Of a stretch of DNA of 32,500 nt, positions 14,581 through 24,650 are shown one piece after another. The translations under genes and the position numbers were made by a program. Origin of the DNA: Diphasiastrum complanatum (taxonomy: Eukaryota > Streptophyta > Lycopodiopsida > Lycopodiales > Lycopodiaceae). Under the pieces are notes generated by a model. That model saw only the letters and a list, made by a program, of their open reading frames with translations. It was not told where the DNA came from and searched no databases. Positions within the stretch are counted from its first letter, which is position 1, and each line of letters opens with the position of its first letter. The stretch is from assembly GCA_029204225.1 (NCBI GenBank), contig CM055101.1, forward strand, positions 40,969,427-41,001,926. Reading direction: 5' to 3'.

Positions 14581-16262
14581 AAACGAACCTCGAAGGTCAA
14601 CAAGACAAAGAAGAGCTCCAGACCGCTATTCTGACAATCTTCAATGGAGTGAAGACACGTAGTTCAAGTACAGAAGCTTCACAGAAGAGCCAACAACATA
14701 CCAAGAAGCTATCTAGAGTCTAGAGGGATAATTCTTGAAGCAGACAATGTCAGAGGAGATTGAGTCGATGAGGCAAAACGAGGCATGGACATTAGAGCCA
14801 CTGTCAGAAAACAGAAAAATAGTCGACTGCAAGTGGGTGTACAAGAAAAAGCTAAAATCAAATGGCACTATTGGCCGCTACAAGGCAAGGCTTGTCGCAA
14901 AGGGCTACACGTAGAGATATGGTGTCGACTATTTCGACACATATTTGTCCATGGTGAAGATGACAAACATAAGGTTACTCCTTGCATATGCCACATAGTA
15001 CAATCTGGAAGTTCACCAGATTGACGTGAAAGCAGCCTTTCTCCATGGAGACCTAGAGGAGGAAATCTTCATGAAGCAACTTGAAGGCTATGAAGACCTC
15101 GACAACAAACAATATGTCTGTCAATTACAGAGATGCATCTAGGGTCTAAAACATGCATCACGGGCCTGGTACAAAAAGCTTGATGGTCTTTTGAAGTCTC
15201 TAGACTTCAACCCTACTGTCTACATCAAAAGAGTAGGAAAGGTTTTTGTAATACTGACCATTTTCATGGATGATTCGTTGATGATAGGAAATTCCTTGAT
15301 GCTGATCAAAGACAAGAAGAGTCAGATTTCTGAAAGCTACGAAATCACATATATTGGAGAAGCAACAAAATGCCTAGGGCTGGAGATCATAAGAGATCGA
15401 TCGAATGGCGAAATGCACTTGAGTCAGCCAGAATACACCAAAAAAGTGCTGAAGCAGTACCACATGATAGACTGCAAAGAGAAAGCCACACCAATGATAG
15501 CTGGAGCCAAGCTCACGAAACATGATTGCCCAAAAACAGGAGAGGAAGAACAGAAGATGGCAGGTATATCCTATCAGAACTTAATCGAGAGTCTGATGTA
15601 CTTGACAATTTGTACCAGACCGGATCTGGTCTTTTTTGTTTATGCATTGATCCAATTCTGTTCCAATCTTGCGCTAGCACATTGGCAAATGGCCAAACGA
15701 ATCCTACAGTATCTAAAGGGTACCCAGAATATTGGATTAACCTACAGAGCTAGAAAATAGGAGAAATAATTTGAGCTATGTCACTATAGTGATGCGAGCT
15801 GGACGAGCTGCAAGGATGACAATAAGTCCATTACTGGAGGATGTACAATAGTGTGCGAAACTGCAATCAGCTGGATATGCAAAAAGCAAACCTTGGTAGC
15901 TCAATCCTCTTGCGAAGCTAAGTATGTCGCAGCCTCGAAAGTGGCGAATGAGGTAGTGTGGCTGCGGATGATGTTGGAGGCAATCGGGATACCACAAGAG
16001 TGGCCAAGCACGATGATGATGGACTCCTAGAGTGCCACCTATCTGTCCCAGGATCCTGTCTTCCATTCAAAGATGAAGCACATTCCTTCGAAGTACCATT
16101 ACATTCGAGATTTGATCTCGAAAGGAGAGCTCTAGGTCCAATTCATAAAATCAGAAAGTATGACTGTAGACCTCCCCACGAAACCGCTCGACAAGCCACT
16201 CTTTACCAAGCAAAGAGAGGCAATTGGATTGAACGAACAAAGCTGCAAGGTTCAAGAGGGAG
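14581..16262 (+). pseudogene. Copia reverse transcriptase and RNase H region, broken
   Basis: A single frame runs from the integrase tail to the 3' LTR with stops but no obvious shift. Visible RT motifs are CKWVYKKKLKSNGTIGRYKA (about 14830), VHQIDVKAAFLHGDLEEEIF (about 15010) and the active-site box FMDDSLM (about 15264), where plant copia usually has YVDD. RNase H shows CHYSDASW (about 15780) and SSCEAKYVAAS (about 15905), the latter with Lys where the family has Glu. TAG stops are at 14912, 14996, 15140, 16028 and 16133; all except 15140 replace probable glutamines. These changes would abolish reverse transcription and RNase H activity. Confidence 0.94.
16250..16262 (+). other. Polypurine tract
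   Basis: AAGAGGGAG directly abuts the TG of the 3' LTR, the normal position for plus-strand priming. Confidence 0.8.
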
Positions 16263-17012
16263 TGTCAGAAATGGTGAACTCTTGCTCGAATGAGAACAGT
16301 TCGTGACAGTCAACGTGTCTTTGACTCGAAGCACGAACGATTCGTGAATCAATCGCGAATCGTAAACACACCTCCAGTTCCGCAAAGCACAAAATGGACG
16401 CAAAACGAAAACTACGAAAAGAACCGAAAAGAACGAAAACACACGAAGAGAAATCTTTCGCGCTGTCAGCTGGTAGCTCAACGGGCTTCATGTCCATCTA
16501 AAATGAATAACAACGATGGAGACTAACTAGCTAGTTGACTAGCGTTAACTAGTCTTGTGACTCTACGTTTAGCTATCTTGTAAACTCCACACAGTAGAGG
16601 TATAAACGATCCTCCCTGGATCATAACCAAAGAGAGAAAAAAAGTGATGAGAATTTTACAGAGATTTGTAAGAAACAGAGAGAGATGTAAGAAAGCAAAA
16701 ATACCATAGTTGTGCATGAAAGTCTGCCAACGAGCAGAACACAGCGAAAGAGCAGAGAGTCAATCCGCCAACAAGCGAGACATTGACGATCTTGCTCTAA
16801 AACCAAACTGACAATATAGTCGCTCTATTTCGTGTATCTCTTGGCCTTGTGCTGTGTCTCTTGATTACTAGAATAAAATATGTTATGTGATGCGTAGTCG
16901 AGTGTCAGGGATTCCATAAGAGCTTTCGCACGAAAAGAGAATTCAAAGATAGAAAATTGTTCACGAATCAAAAGAGAGAGGACGAACACAAAACGAAAAA
17001 GCTTCCGCGACA
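16263..17012 (+). repeat. 3' LTR of the copia element
   Basis: 750 bp, TGTCAGAAATGG to CTTCCGCGACA. It matches the 5' LTR throughout, with scattered transitions and three obvious indels. The end is fixed by the CAAGC duplication that follows. Confidence 0.93.
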
Positions 17013-17017
17013 CAAGC
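17013..17017. other. Target-site duplication, right copy (CAAGC)
   Basis: An exact match to 11340-11344. Confidence 0.85.
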
Positions 17018-17024
17018 ATGGGAT

Positions 17025-17305
17025 TTGATTACTTGCGCTATTACTCGCCTATGCTCATTACTCGTGCTATTACTCATCGGTGCCCATTACTCGCGCTCAG
17101 CTATTTACTTGCCTTCAGAGACCATTACTTGCCTTCAAAAATCATTACTCCCGCTCAGTACATTTCTCGTCCCCTTTGTGATTACTCGTCCCATTGATTA
17201 CTCGTCGACGCCACATTACTCGCCAACTGACTTTTACTCGCACCCTATTTATTACTCGCCCATAGTACATAGCTCACCCTCAATACATTTCTCGCCCTCA
17301 GACCC
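17025..17305 (+). repeat. ATTACTCGCC-type minisatellite
   Basis: About 16 degenerate copies of (A)(C/T)ATTACTCG(C/T)CC, 12-21 bp apart, begin just right of the copia insertion. In one frame they encode repeated Tyr/His-Ser-Pro units (HYSPTD, YYSPIV, HFSPSD), so the array may once have been part of the coding region that follows. Confidence 0.8.
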
Positions 17306-18350
17306 TATCCATCACCGTACCAGTTTTCACCGATGGCATCGAAATGTCATCTTTTGCTACTGTCCCACCTGGTCAACGGGTCCAAACCACTCGAACCACT
17401 GCCACACCTACTGGACCCAGCCATTCCTCCAGCTCGTGTATGTCCACACACACTCAACCTCACCATCTACATCCCAGCAGATCGGATCCGCCTCTTCATT
17501 CTCCCCAATCTCATCCACATCCCCTAGCCGAGAGGAGGGAGAGACATCTCCCCGATCTACCCGCCAACCTGTTGCTCGTGTCGCATGCGCACCATCACAG
17601 TACACCATTCTGCCTTATGGAGCAGGAGATTGTTGCTCTTCGCACCGACGGCTGCCTCGCGGTCTTGACTGCCACAGGCCTCCATAATATGCAAGTGCCC
17701 CTTTTCCAGGAGCTTGCCCTAGTCCGGTGCCACCGACACTTTTACCGTCACCTACAAGGGACAAGGCCATGTGATCCCCCTCGACCCGCAACTAATTTCC
17801 ATTGCTCTCACGCTTCCACACTCCGCTCATCTACCAGCCACCCACATACTCGCCAAATATGACATATCTGCATTTCTCAACCCAGACCAGGACAATATTA
17901 AGACCAAAACCAACAATGGGTACATGATCTCACGGCTTAGAAATCCTCATCTCTGTGACGCGATAGATTTTCTATCTGCCACCATCATTGATTTTCAGTT
18001 TCCACCATCTCCTCCGTGTGTCCAAGTAGGTCATCGCCATGGCGACCATGATGGAAAGACCAAAAACAGTCTATGATTGGGCCTCGTTTCTTATGAAACA
18101 GTTACAAGCTGCTTTGAAGCGCTCCTTGCGGATCACTTGCGGTGGTCTCATCACCGTCATCGCCTATATGCATCTAGAGCATTTAGGTGTCAAAACGCCC
18201 CTACCATCCTCTCCATCTGCCAACTCTCCCCGTAGGATGCCCTCGCGCAACTGTTGGTCGACCAATCGCCTACCTTCATCTCCTCTCCTATGCCATCTAT
18301 TTAAACACGCACTAGCCCGGTGCATGATAGCCCCAAACTCTAGATTGTGA
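17306..18350 (+). pseudogene. Decayed Pro/Ser/Thr-rich coding region, first part, unknown family
   Basis: Protein-like text passes through all three plus-strand frames. It includes SRSTRQPVA-type low-complexity sequence, then EQEIVALRTDGCLAVLTATG (about 17620), GHVIPLDPQLISIALTLPHS (about 17767), DAIDFLSATIIDF (about 17957) and RPKTVYDWASFLMKQLQAAL (about 18056), followed by GGLITVIAYMHLEHLGVKT. The segments are good-quality protein (hydrophobic/charged alternation, few rare residues) but at least three frame changes separate them. The YDWASFL...CGGLITVIAY block looks like a conserved domain, possibly of a plant retroelement accessory ORF, but I cannot name it. It reads as one ancestral gene with the coiled-coil region downstream. 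Confidence 0.5.
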
Positions 18351-18859
18351 CCCTGTGCATAGCCCCAACCGCTCTTCCCCCTTAGTTCAGATCGTCTCTC
18401 CTGTGCATAGCCCTATCCGCCCTATAATCACTTTCACTATCTCGATCGTCGTCACGAGTCCTGTCGCTTCCACCATCGCCACCTCATCTTCCCTCTCTGT
18501 CTCTATTCCAATTGTTTCCTCTCTTGTTCGTCCCACGCTCATCTCTATCATCACTGCTCCAATCGCCTCCATAGTCACTCCCATTGTTACCACTGTTTCC
18601 ACCACCATTGTTCCACCAATCACCACCATCTCTGTCACCGCGCCTCTTCTACCACCCGTCATAACCTTGCCAATATCCGCCAACTGGGATACTCAAGCAC
18701 TAGATTGCTAGACCGCCTTAACATGCCTTCAGAATCAACTCTACCAGATGCTCTCTATAAGAGCTACTGAGCAATCCCATGGCCAATCAGTGGCGGGACA
18801 AACGTTGTAGGCCTTGACTGATTAGGTCAAGCATCTGAACAAAGAGAGAGAAAGAGTGT
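18351..18859 (+). other. Thr/Ser/Ile/Val-rich low-complexity stretch
   Basis: A plus-strand frame from 18355 to 18711 consists almost entirely of Thr, Ser, Ile, Val and Pro, from repeated CCACC/ATC/GTC codons. CCTGTGCATAGCCC occurs twice, near 18351 and 18400. It probably links the two parts of the decayed coding region and is not an independent gene. Confidence 0.5.
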
Positions 18860-19500
18860 TAGGAGCTGGTCCATCAATTGACCGAGCAGCTCAAGAAAGC
18901 AGAGCAAGCAGCTCAACAACAGCAACAACATATGGACAACCTCAAGTCCCAGATCCTCCAAGAGAAGACCGTCCGACAAACTTATCAATCCGACCGCCAG
19001 CACCTCGTCCTAAAACAAACAGCGCTAGAACAAGAACGTGAATCTCTCCAAGCTCAGAGAGATCGCTCAAGGATTACGTCTGCCAATTGGAACGTGATGT
19101 CTCAAAGGAGCGAACAGAGAATCAAAGGGCCCAAACCAACTTCCAGACTCAATAGGCGGCCCTGAAATTAAAAGTCCAACAAGCAAACTCGCAGGTGCAG
19201 GCCTTCTAGGCTACCCTAGATCAAATGGTATCCGCGGCAGAAGACGAATCACCGGCCTCTCAAAAGTTGCAAAGGAAGCGCGCCGAATATTATAAGGACC
19301 ACTTTGGCCGCGTGCTACAAACTTACCAAGATCAGAGGAAGCTTCGGCACCAAGGATACCGAGTTGACAACCCTACATGCCACATTCTAAGAAGATGAGC
19401 AAGCGCTCCAAGTAGCAGAAGGCCAGTTAAGAACCCTCAAAAAGCAGTTCAATTGCGTTCTAGAGTTTCTCACTACTTTAGATGATAAATCACCTCTTAT
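18860..19500 (+). pseudogene. Decayed long coiled-coil coding region
   Basis: From about 18878 one frame gives a Gln-rich heptad region (EQLKKAEQAAQQQQQHMDNL) with many Leu/Gln/Arg-Glu heptads for about 65 residues. A second frame continues from about 19068 (LKDYVCQLERDVSKERTENQ) through KLQRKRAEYYKDHFGRVLQT near 19270. A third follows from about 19390 (EDEQALQVAEGQLRTLKKQF). Internal TAG codons at about 19154 and 19207 follow or replace Gln-rich positions. The heptad pattern persists across the frame changes, which is strong evidence of one ancestral coiled-coil protein. Family unknown. Confidence 0.6.
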
Positions 19501-19770
19501 TTTTCAATATTTGAGTAGAATAGCTTTTTATTATTTCTCTCTGTCTTTTTCGGCTTCCCCCCTCTCTAATTCGGATCTCATTCACATTTATCAGATTGCA
19601 TCAAAGGTCAATAAAAATATTTTTATTTTTGTCGTCCTTACTGGCTTTATCCAGGTTTAGGATTTCGGCTAATTTTGCAATATTTTCGGGAGTCCTCCGC
19701 TCCGCTTTGTAGTCGGCCTTAGTGCCATCATTAATTTTTCGCACGATCGACGCTTCCAATTGGAGCTAGA
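19501..19770. other. No gene seen; AT-rich spacer
   Basis: Pyrimidine-rich, T-rich DNA between the coiled-coil relic and the next coding-like block. It could be decayed coding sequence or an intron. Confidence 0.35.
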
Positions 19771-20569
19771 TCATATGCATCAACCCCCCCTCTTTGTTCC
19801 ACCTTCGTTTATCCCTTCATCTTCACAACACCAGCAGGTACGATACGCGCCAGAGTACCAGCCAACATGATTAGGGAAGCCTTCTGATGCCCTAGAAAAG
19901 CATATTAAGCATTGCCAAACTACCACCACCGCACTTCCTGATGCCCTCTGTCTCGCTTATAACGAGCTCAAAGCCCTGTATTACGATTGTCACCAGTATT
20001 TTCCAGTGTCGCTCATTGTATGCTATAACGCGGCCTTGGCTCATTATAATGCCATTGTCCAAGATCCATTCATCAGACATCCCTGCCAGATTTCTAACTT
20101 TTCATTCATCGAATCCGCCTCCACATTCGACTACCACCAACTTCAGCTAACCTTCCCTCACTTCGACCTTCAAACTGGCGGAGATCGCACCTTCGACCAG
20201 GATCTTTGGTATGACTCTCAGACAAAAGCCACTACAACCTCTTAGATTTATGCTAACATGCCCAAACTCGAAATTGCATCTCCTCCTCGCGGCCTCTCAC
20301 CATCTCGCACCATCTCACCACCTCACGCCAGCTCTCCTCCTCGTGCCTCTTCCCCTCCTCTCACCTCCTCTTCTCCACCCAAATCTGATCTTCCATCAAC
20401 TTCCACAGTTCCTTCTCACCCAGTGGATAACTTCCCTGATCCTGTGGCGGTGCACAAACACTGGTACAATAAAGTTTTTATGGTACTTGACTCAAAACAG
20501 TTGGCCCTCTTCGAAAAGAAATATCCAAACATCACCACCAGAGGCAGCTACACACTACTAGGAAAGTAG
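19771..20569 (+). pseudogene. Decayed coding region, C-terminal part, unknown family
   Basis: In a single frame with few stops the sequence reads LALEKHIKHC-type text (about 19890), ALCLAYNELKALYYDCHQYF (about 19947) and NAALAHYNAIVQDPFIRHPC (about 20030), then a TAG at 20243. The same frame resumes at 20258 with a Pro/Ser-rich segment (SPPRGLSPSRTISPPHASSP) and a structured end, HKHWYNKVFMVLDSKQLALF, closing at 20567-20569. The frame is unchanged across the TAG at 20243. It has the composition of a retroelement Gag-like or linker protein, but I do not recognise it. Confidence 0.5.
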
Positions 20570-21178
20570 CACACGTTACTAGTATATATATAAAGATATT
20601 CTAGAGAGAGAATGTAAGGGTGCTGCCCAGTCTACTCTCCCTATGTCACACCTAGACCCTACTCTTTGCTTATTCATACATACAATACATATGCACACAC
20701 ATACAAGCTTATTTTTTAACACACACACACACACACATGCAAGAGCACACATACACACATGCACATATATACAAATACACATACACATAAACAATATATA
20801 TACACACATACACATACACACATACATGTACACATACACATACACATATGCACACATACACACATATGTACACACACACACACACACAAACATAGACACG
20901 TACACATATACACACATATAGATACATACACATATGCATATACACACATATACATATACATACACATACACACATATACACATACACATACACATATACA
21001 CACATATAGATACATAACATACACATACACGTATACACAAATATAGATATATACACATACACAGATACACACATACATACCCACATCCACATCCATACAT
21101 ATACACATACATACACTTACACATGCACATACATACACACATGCACATACATACATATACACATACACATACATATAC
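20570..21178. repeat. CA/TA complex microsatellite
   Basis: From about 20660 to 21178 the plus strand is a mosaic of ACAC, ATAC and ATATAC runs with a few CATGTAC and ACGTAC interruptions. It begins after a TTACTAGTATATATA word and ends at another TACTAGT. Confidence 0.9.
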
Positions 21179-21260
21179 TTACTAGTGGATATGCTCGTCG
21201 TGGATGATGGCCGATGATTATATGGCGGCCGATGGTCATTGACGGGTGGCCGATGTATGT
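21179..21260 (-). repeat. CATCGGCC/GTCAACGAC word cluster (minus orientation)
   Basis: Three GGCCGATG copies and GTCATTGACGGGTGGCC lie next to TACTAGT. Reverse-complemented, they match the words seen at 9160-9200 and 29740-29770 beside the CA tracts and hairpin modules. Confidence 0.6.
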
Positions 21261-21700
21261 GTGCTAGTGTATTTAATTGATTGGATGTGTGAATGTATGT
21301 GTATGTGTGAGAATGTATGTATATTTTAGAAGACCATGCTCCCAATTTCAAAATTTTAATATGTGGGTTATAATCACATGCAGTGCAAACTTCAAAAGAT
21401 TAGCCACTTTGAGCTAATTATGCATACAAACATGTAAAGCCATTCTATATGTAGGGTACATGTAAAGCCACATATCCACTATGAAAAACATGTGGAAGAT
21501 GCATTAGTATTGTACAACATTGAGTTTTGTGCATATTAATCAAGAAAGGAAAACATTCCACATACATAAAATTTAAAAAACGAGTATATTATATTTCTAT
21601 TTAAAAAATCAATACTTCTCGAAAAATTCCTCCCACGAATCACATCCAAAGGCTTGGGATCGTCTGTGATGCATCAATATTTTCTACAACCAATACTGTT
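21261..21700. other. No gene seen
   Basis: AT-rich. ACATGTAAAGCCA occurs twice, near 21431 and 21469. Nothing else is recognised. Confidence 0.45.
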
Positions 21701-21910
21701 CTATAAATTTATGTTAGATTTTGTACCAACAAAATTCACATCTAATAACAATTGGTGTCGTCGTGAAATCAAATATCCGACATCTTGTTGTTCCTTTAAA
21801 AACTCCTTGTATTGCTGCAACAACCCAGAAAATTGTGCAGATGTATTCATGCTCCATAAAGTCCCATTCGTCGATTGACAATGACCTTCAGCATATGCGA
21901 AAACATACAC
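21701..21910 (-). CDS. Possible unknown coding fragment
   Basis: A 69-residue minus-strand frame with protein-like composition, including SMNTSAQFSGLLQQYKEFLK and VGYLISRRHQLLLDVNF. It has no homology I recognise and no obvious exon partners. The amphipathic helix-like middle makes it more convincing than the other frames nearby, but it may be chance. Confidence 0.25.
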   Translation of the reverse strand: MYVFAYAEGHCQSTNGTLWSMNTSAQFSGLLQQYKEFLKEQQDVGYLISRRHQLLLDVNFVGTKSNINL

Positions 21911-22184
21911 ATGCGTTACTTAATGTGCTTACCTAAAACATACTCAATAGCAAGTCGAATAAAAATACTTGCTCGTTCCAACAGCCTGCACGACAAAATC
22001 TGCAAAAAAAAAAACACAATGTTAGTATAAGCATTATGAATGTTATATGAGATGCTCTTTTTTTTCCTTCTTTTTTTTGTGAAGTAAGCAACATGTCATA
22101 GACATAAGTAATACGATCTGATGATCTTTGACCCCAATATTGTCGTCGAGCTTCCTTTATTTGTTTTCTCTTGACATGTTGGCA

Positions 22185-22262
22185 ACAATACTTATCACAA
22201 CAATCTTTAGTAGCAACTTCATCTCAAAAGTTGCTACTAAAGATTGTTGTGATAAGTATTGT
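22185..22262. repeat. Perfect 35-bp stem-loop
   Basis: Arms at 22185-22219 and 22228-22262 are exact reverse complements around the 8-base loop CATCTCAA. The word CATCTCAAAAGTTG that spans the loop and right arm is repeated at about 22279, which may point to how the structure arose. Confidence 0.93.
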
Positions 22263-22607
22263 GACTTGTTTGATTGGACATCTCAAAAGTTGAACATTCA
22301 TGTTCTCCAAGTTGCTAGCGTCACCTGCTAAATTATTATCCATGTTGGCATGGATTGTGGAGATTGTGACACTTACATGTTCATCTCCAAGCTCTTTGAA
22401 TTCTATAGCCTCATGATTTTGTGTCTACATATTTTTATCCAAAATTTCATAATAATTTTTGAGAGAGTCCATTAGAACACCACAAACCACCAAAATAAAA
22501 TTTTGTTTTACAAGTATATTTTGTTTATCTTTGATGAATAGAAATAAAATTCTGGCTATTAATTATCGTCAACCAAAGCTAACGTCAACATTGCATGGTA
22601 GTACTTT
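22263..22607. other. No gene seen
   Basis: AT-rich flank between the stem-loop and the tandem duplication. Short frames only. Confidence 0.45.
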
Positions 22608-23184
22608 GTGAAGGCGCAATCATCCCATGCAGGGTCCCAAGTTTCATAGCAAAATAAATAACCAAGAGTTTGCTATTGTCCCAGCTACCATGATGCGTTA
22701 TTACTACCAGAATCTTTCCATGTTCGTAGAAGAACAAAAATTAGTTCTTTAGAGCAGTATCTAAATTCTGTGTGCGACTGATGGAGCGGTGAGTCCAAGT
22801 GATACAAATGAAGAGATGAGTTGCTGGCAGCTGTTTGGCTTTACGTACTGTGGATTAACTTGCTACTGTTTCCCTCTTGATCGAAGAGGTTTAAAGAAGG
22901 GAACCAGGTTTCGTGAAGGCACAATCATCCCGTGCAGAGTCCCAAGTTTGATAGCAGAATAAGTAACCAAGAGTTTGCTATTGTCCCAGCTACCATGATG
23001 CCTTATTACTACCAAAATCTTTCCGTGTTCGTAGAAGAACAGAAATTAGTTCTTTACAATAGTATCTAAATTCTGTGTGCGACTGATGGAGCGGTGAGTC
23101 CAAGTGATGCAAATGAAGAGATGAGTTGCTGGCAGCTGTTTGGCTTTACGTACTGTGGATTAACTTGCTACTGTTTCCCTCTTG
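22608..23184 (+). repeat. Tandem duplication, 305-bp period
   Basis: 22608-22879 and 22913-23184 align over 272 bp without gaps. I count 14 differences, all in the first two thirds; the last 100 or so bases from GTATCTAAATTC onward differ at one site only. The 33-bp linker is unique. No open frame or RNA gene structure was recognised in the unit. Confidence 0.95.
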
Positions 23185-23478
23185 TTTGAAGGCTTGGGTT
23201 TTGTTGATTCCTGAGTGCTCAAGCCTCAATGGTTGCGCCTCTGAGACTCGCAACTATAAACAAAGCACATTTTTTAATATTTTTGGGCAAAGCGCTTACT
23301 AGCCAATCCAACAGGTACCCGATTCTAAATTTACTATCCAAATGTTTGTGTGAACAAAAAGCCTAAAACAAAGGCAAGCAAATATGAAATCGAACTGGAG
23401 ATGCAAACATATTATGTATTTTGTACTGTATATACATTTCCATAGCTAGATGTTCACGCAGTCTCCACCACAGGCAAA
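23185..23478. other. No gene seen
   Basis: Unique AT-rich sequence between two tandem duplications. Confidence 0.45.
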
Positions 23479-23669
23479 GCCTCACACACACTGATTTGAA
23501 GAGAACGACGAACCATCACACTCTTTGATTTTGAAGAACAAGAGAAGGAAAGCCTCACGCACACTGATTTGAAAAGAACGACGAACCACCACAGCCTCTT
23601 TGATTTCGAAGAAGAAGAGAAGGAACATGCGATTGATCTTGTTTGTTTTTGAAGAACAAGAGAAGGAAC
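23479..23669 (+). repeat. Tandem repeat, 73-75 bp period, about 2.6 units
   Basis: Units begin at 23479 and 23552 with GCCTCAC(A/G)CACACTGATTTG and end in GAAGAACAAGAGAAGGAA. A shortened third copy of the 3' half lies at 23627-23669. Short open frames on both strands cross it, but they reflect the repeated purine-rich sequence. Confidence 0.88.
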
Positions 23670-24186
23670 AAGCGATTGTCAAAAGATCAAGAAACAAAAG
23701 CCCTTCCAAAAAAAATCTAGAAACCATTGCATGCAGTGACAATCGCCACCTTGAAAATGGCAAGTCACGTGAAAATGGAATATGCAAATCCGGAATAAAA
23801 ATGAAAACAAATCCGAATCCAGGTGTCAATCTGTTCATATCGAAGCACTCCCAAATCCAAAAAGGAAAATATTGTAATAATATAAAGTGAATAAAAAAAA
23901 AACAACAATAGGTAGCTCAAAAATCCTAGAAAAATACTCAATTTATTTTTAAATGCCAGATGTCATAACCACGAAAACCAGGGAATAAAAAAAAAACACA
24001 TTCACATATGTCATTTGAGTTAAAACCAAAACACAAGCAGGTCAATGTTGCAAATGAATGCTAAGTCCTCCTTGCAAGCAAGGCAGGGCCTCATGTATAA
24101 GCATTTAGACTTTATGGAGCTACTCAAATTCGAAGATCTGCTTTGTGAGAGAGGGCTGGATCGATGGAGTCTAGAGGAGGGAGATG
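23670..24186. other. No gene seen
   Basis: A-rich DNA. A 96-residue plus frame (23600-23890) is Lys/Asn-rich without motifs. Several A-runs occur near 23890-24000. Confidence 0.45.
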
Positions 24187-24355
24187 AATTTTTGAATAAG
24201 CAAGCATGGGAAGGAGGGCCATGGCCATGCATACTCCTCAACATACATGCATCCACTTTTTTTTAATCTTTTTAAAAAAAGGGTGTATGCATGGGTGAGG
24301 GGAGGAGGATTTATGGGGTCCTCACCCGTGCGCAAAACTGGATGTAAGTTAAATA
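24187..24355 (-). mobile_element. Hairpin module copy M3, inverted
   Basis: Read on the minus strand it follows the module order: TTTTGCGCACGGGTGAGG, CCTCCTCCCCTCACCCATGC, a T/A spacer, GGATGCATGTATG, then CATGGCCCTCCTTCCCATGC. It faces copy M4 at 24640-24800. Confidence 0.75.
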
Positions 24356-24586
24356 TATATATAGATATATATGTATATGTATATATCATAGTGGCCTCTG
24401 GTACCGCCAGTACCATAATGGTGGTACCACCATTATGATGCCGCCCTCATATCCGCGGTACCAGGGCGACACGAGAATAAAAATTTAAAAATTTTTTTCG
24501 TGTTATTTTCATAATTTTTTTTTTTTGGTATTGCAGTACCACGATACCATACTGGTACCGCAGTATCGGGATCCGCGGGACCTATG

Positions 24587-24631
<45 letters not shown>

Positions 24632-24639
24632 TCTATATA
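24356..24639. repeat. GGTACC-rich segment with a 24-bp perfect palindrome
   Basis: 24414-24437 is a perfect palindrome with half-site CATAATGGTGGT. GGTACC or close variants recur near 24399, 24423, 24460 and 24555, with CCGCGG-type words (ATCCGCGGTACCAGG and GGGATCCGCGGGACC). The segment lies between the inverted modules M3 and M4, which gives an inverted-repeat layout of about 610 bp. Confidence 0.75.
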
Positions 24640-24650
24640 TATATTTAAAC
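24590..24650. repeat. (AT)n microsatellite
   Basis: AT run with a few interruptions (ATACATATATCTATATAT), directly upstream of hairpin module M4. Confidence 0.93.

Larger units (their letters stand above)
11345..17012 (+). mobile_element. Complete-length, decayed Ty1/copia LTR retrotransposon
   Basis: A 5,668-bp element with, in order, a 5' LTR, degenerate PBS, gag with two altered zinc knuckles, protease, integrase, reverse transcriptase, RNase H, polypurine tract and 3' LTR, flanked by a perfect 5-bp duplication. The order PR-IN-RT-RH defines Ty1/copia. Gag and pol are crossed by many stops and at least two frameshifts, so it is not autonomous. The LTRs are similar over their length, roughly 90% by eye plus indels, so the insertion is old. 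Confidence 0.95.

Noticed and set aside
11340-17017. Plant pararetrovirus or endogenous virus
   Set aside because: Order protease-integrase-RT-RNase H with LTRs and a 5-bp duplication is that of a Ty1/copia retrotransposon; no movement protein or envelope frame is present.
18387-18683. 98-residue minus-strand frame rich in Val, Met, Gly and Thr
   Set aside because: It is the antisense of the Thr/Ile/Pro-rich low-complexity stretch, with no motif of its own.
20579-21351. Long Cys/Val/Tyr-rich minus-strand frames and His/Thr-rich plus-strand frames
   Set aside because: They come from the CA/TA microsatellite. The cysteine-rich appearance is only TGT/TGC codons from (TG)n. The same applies to 28939-29457.
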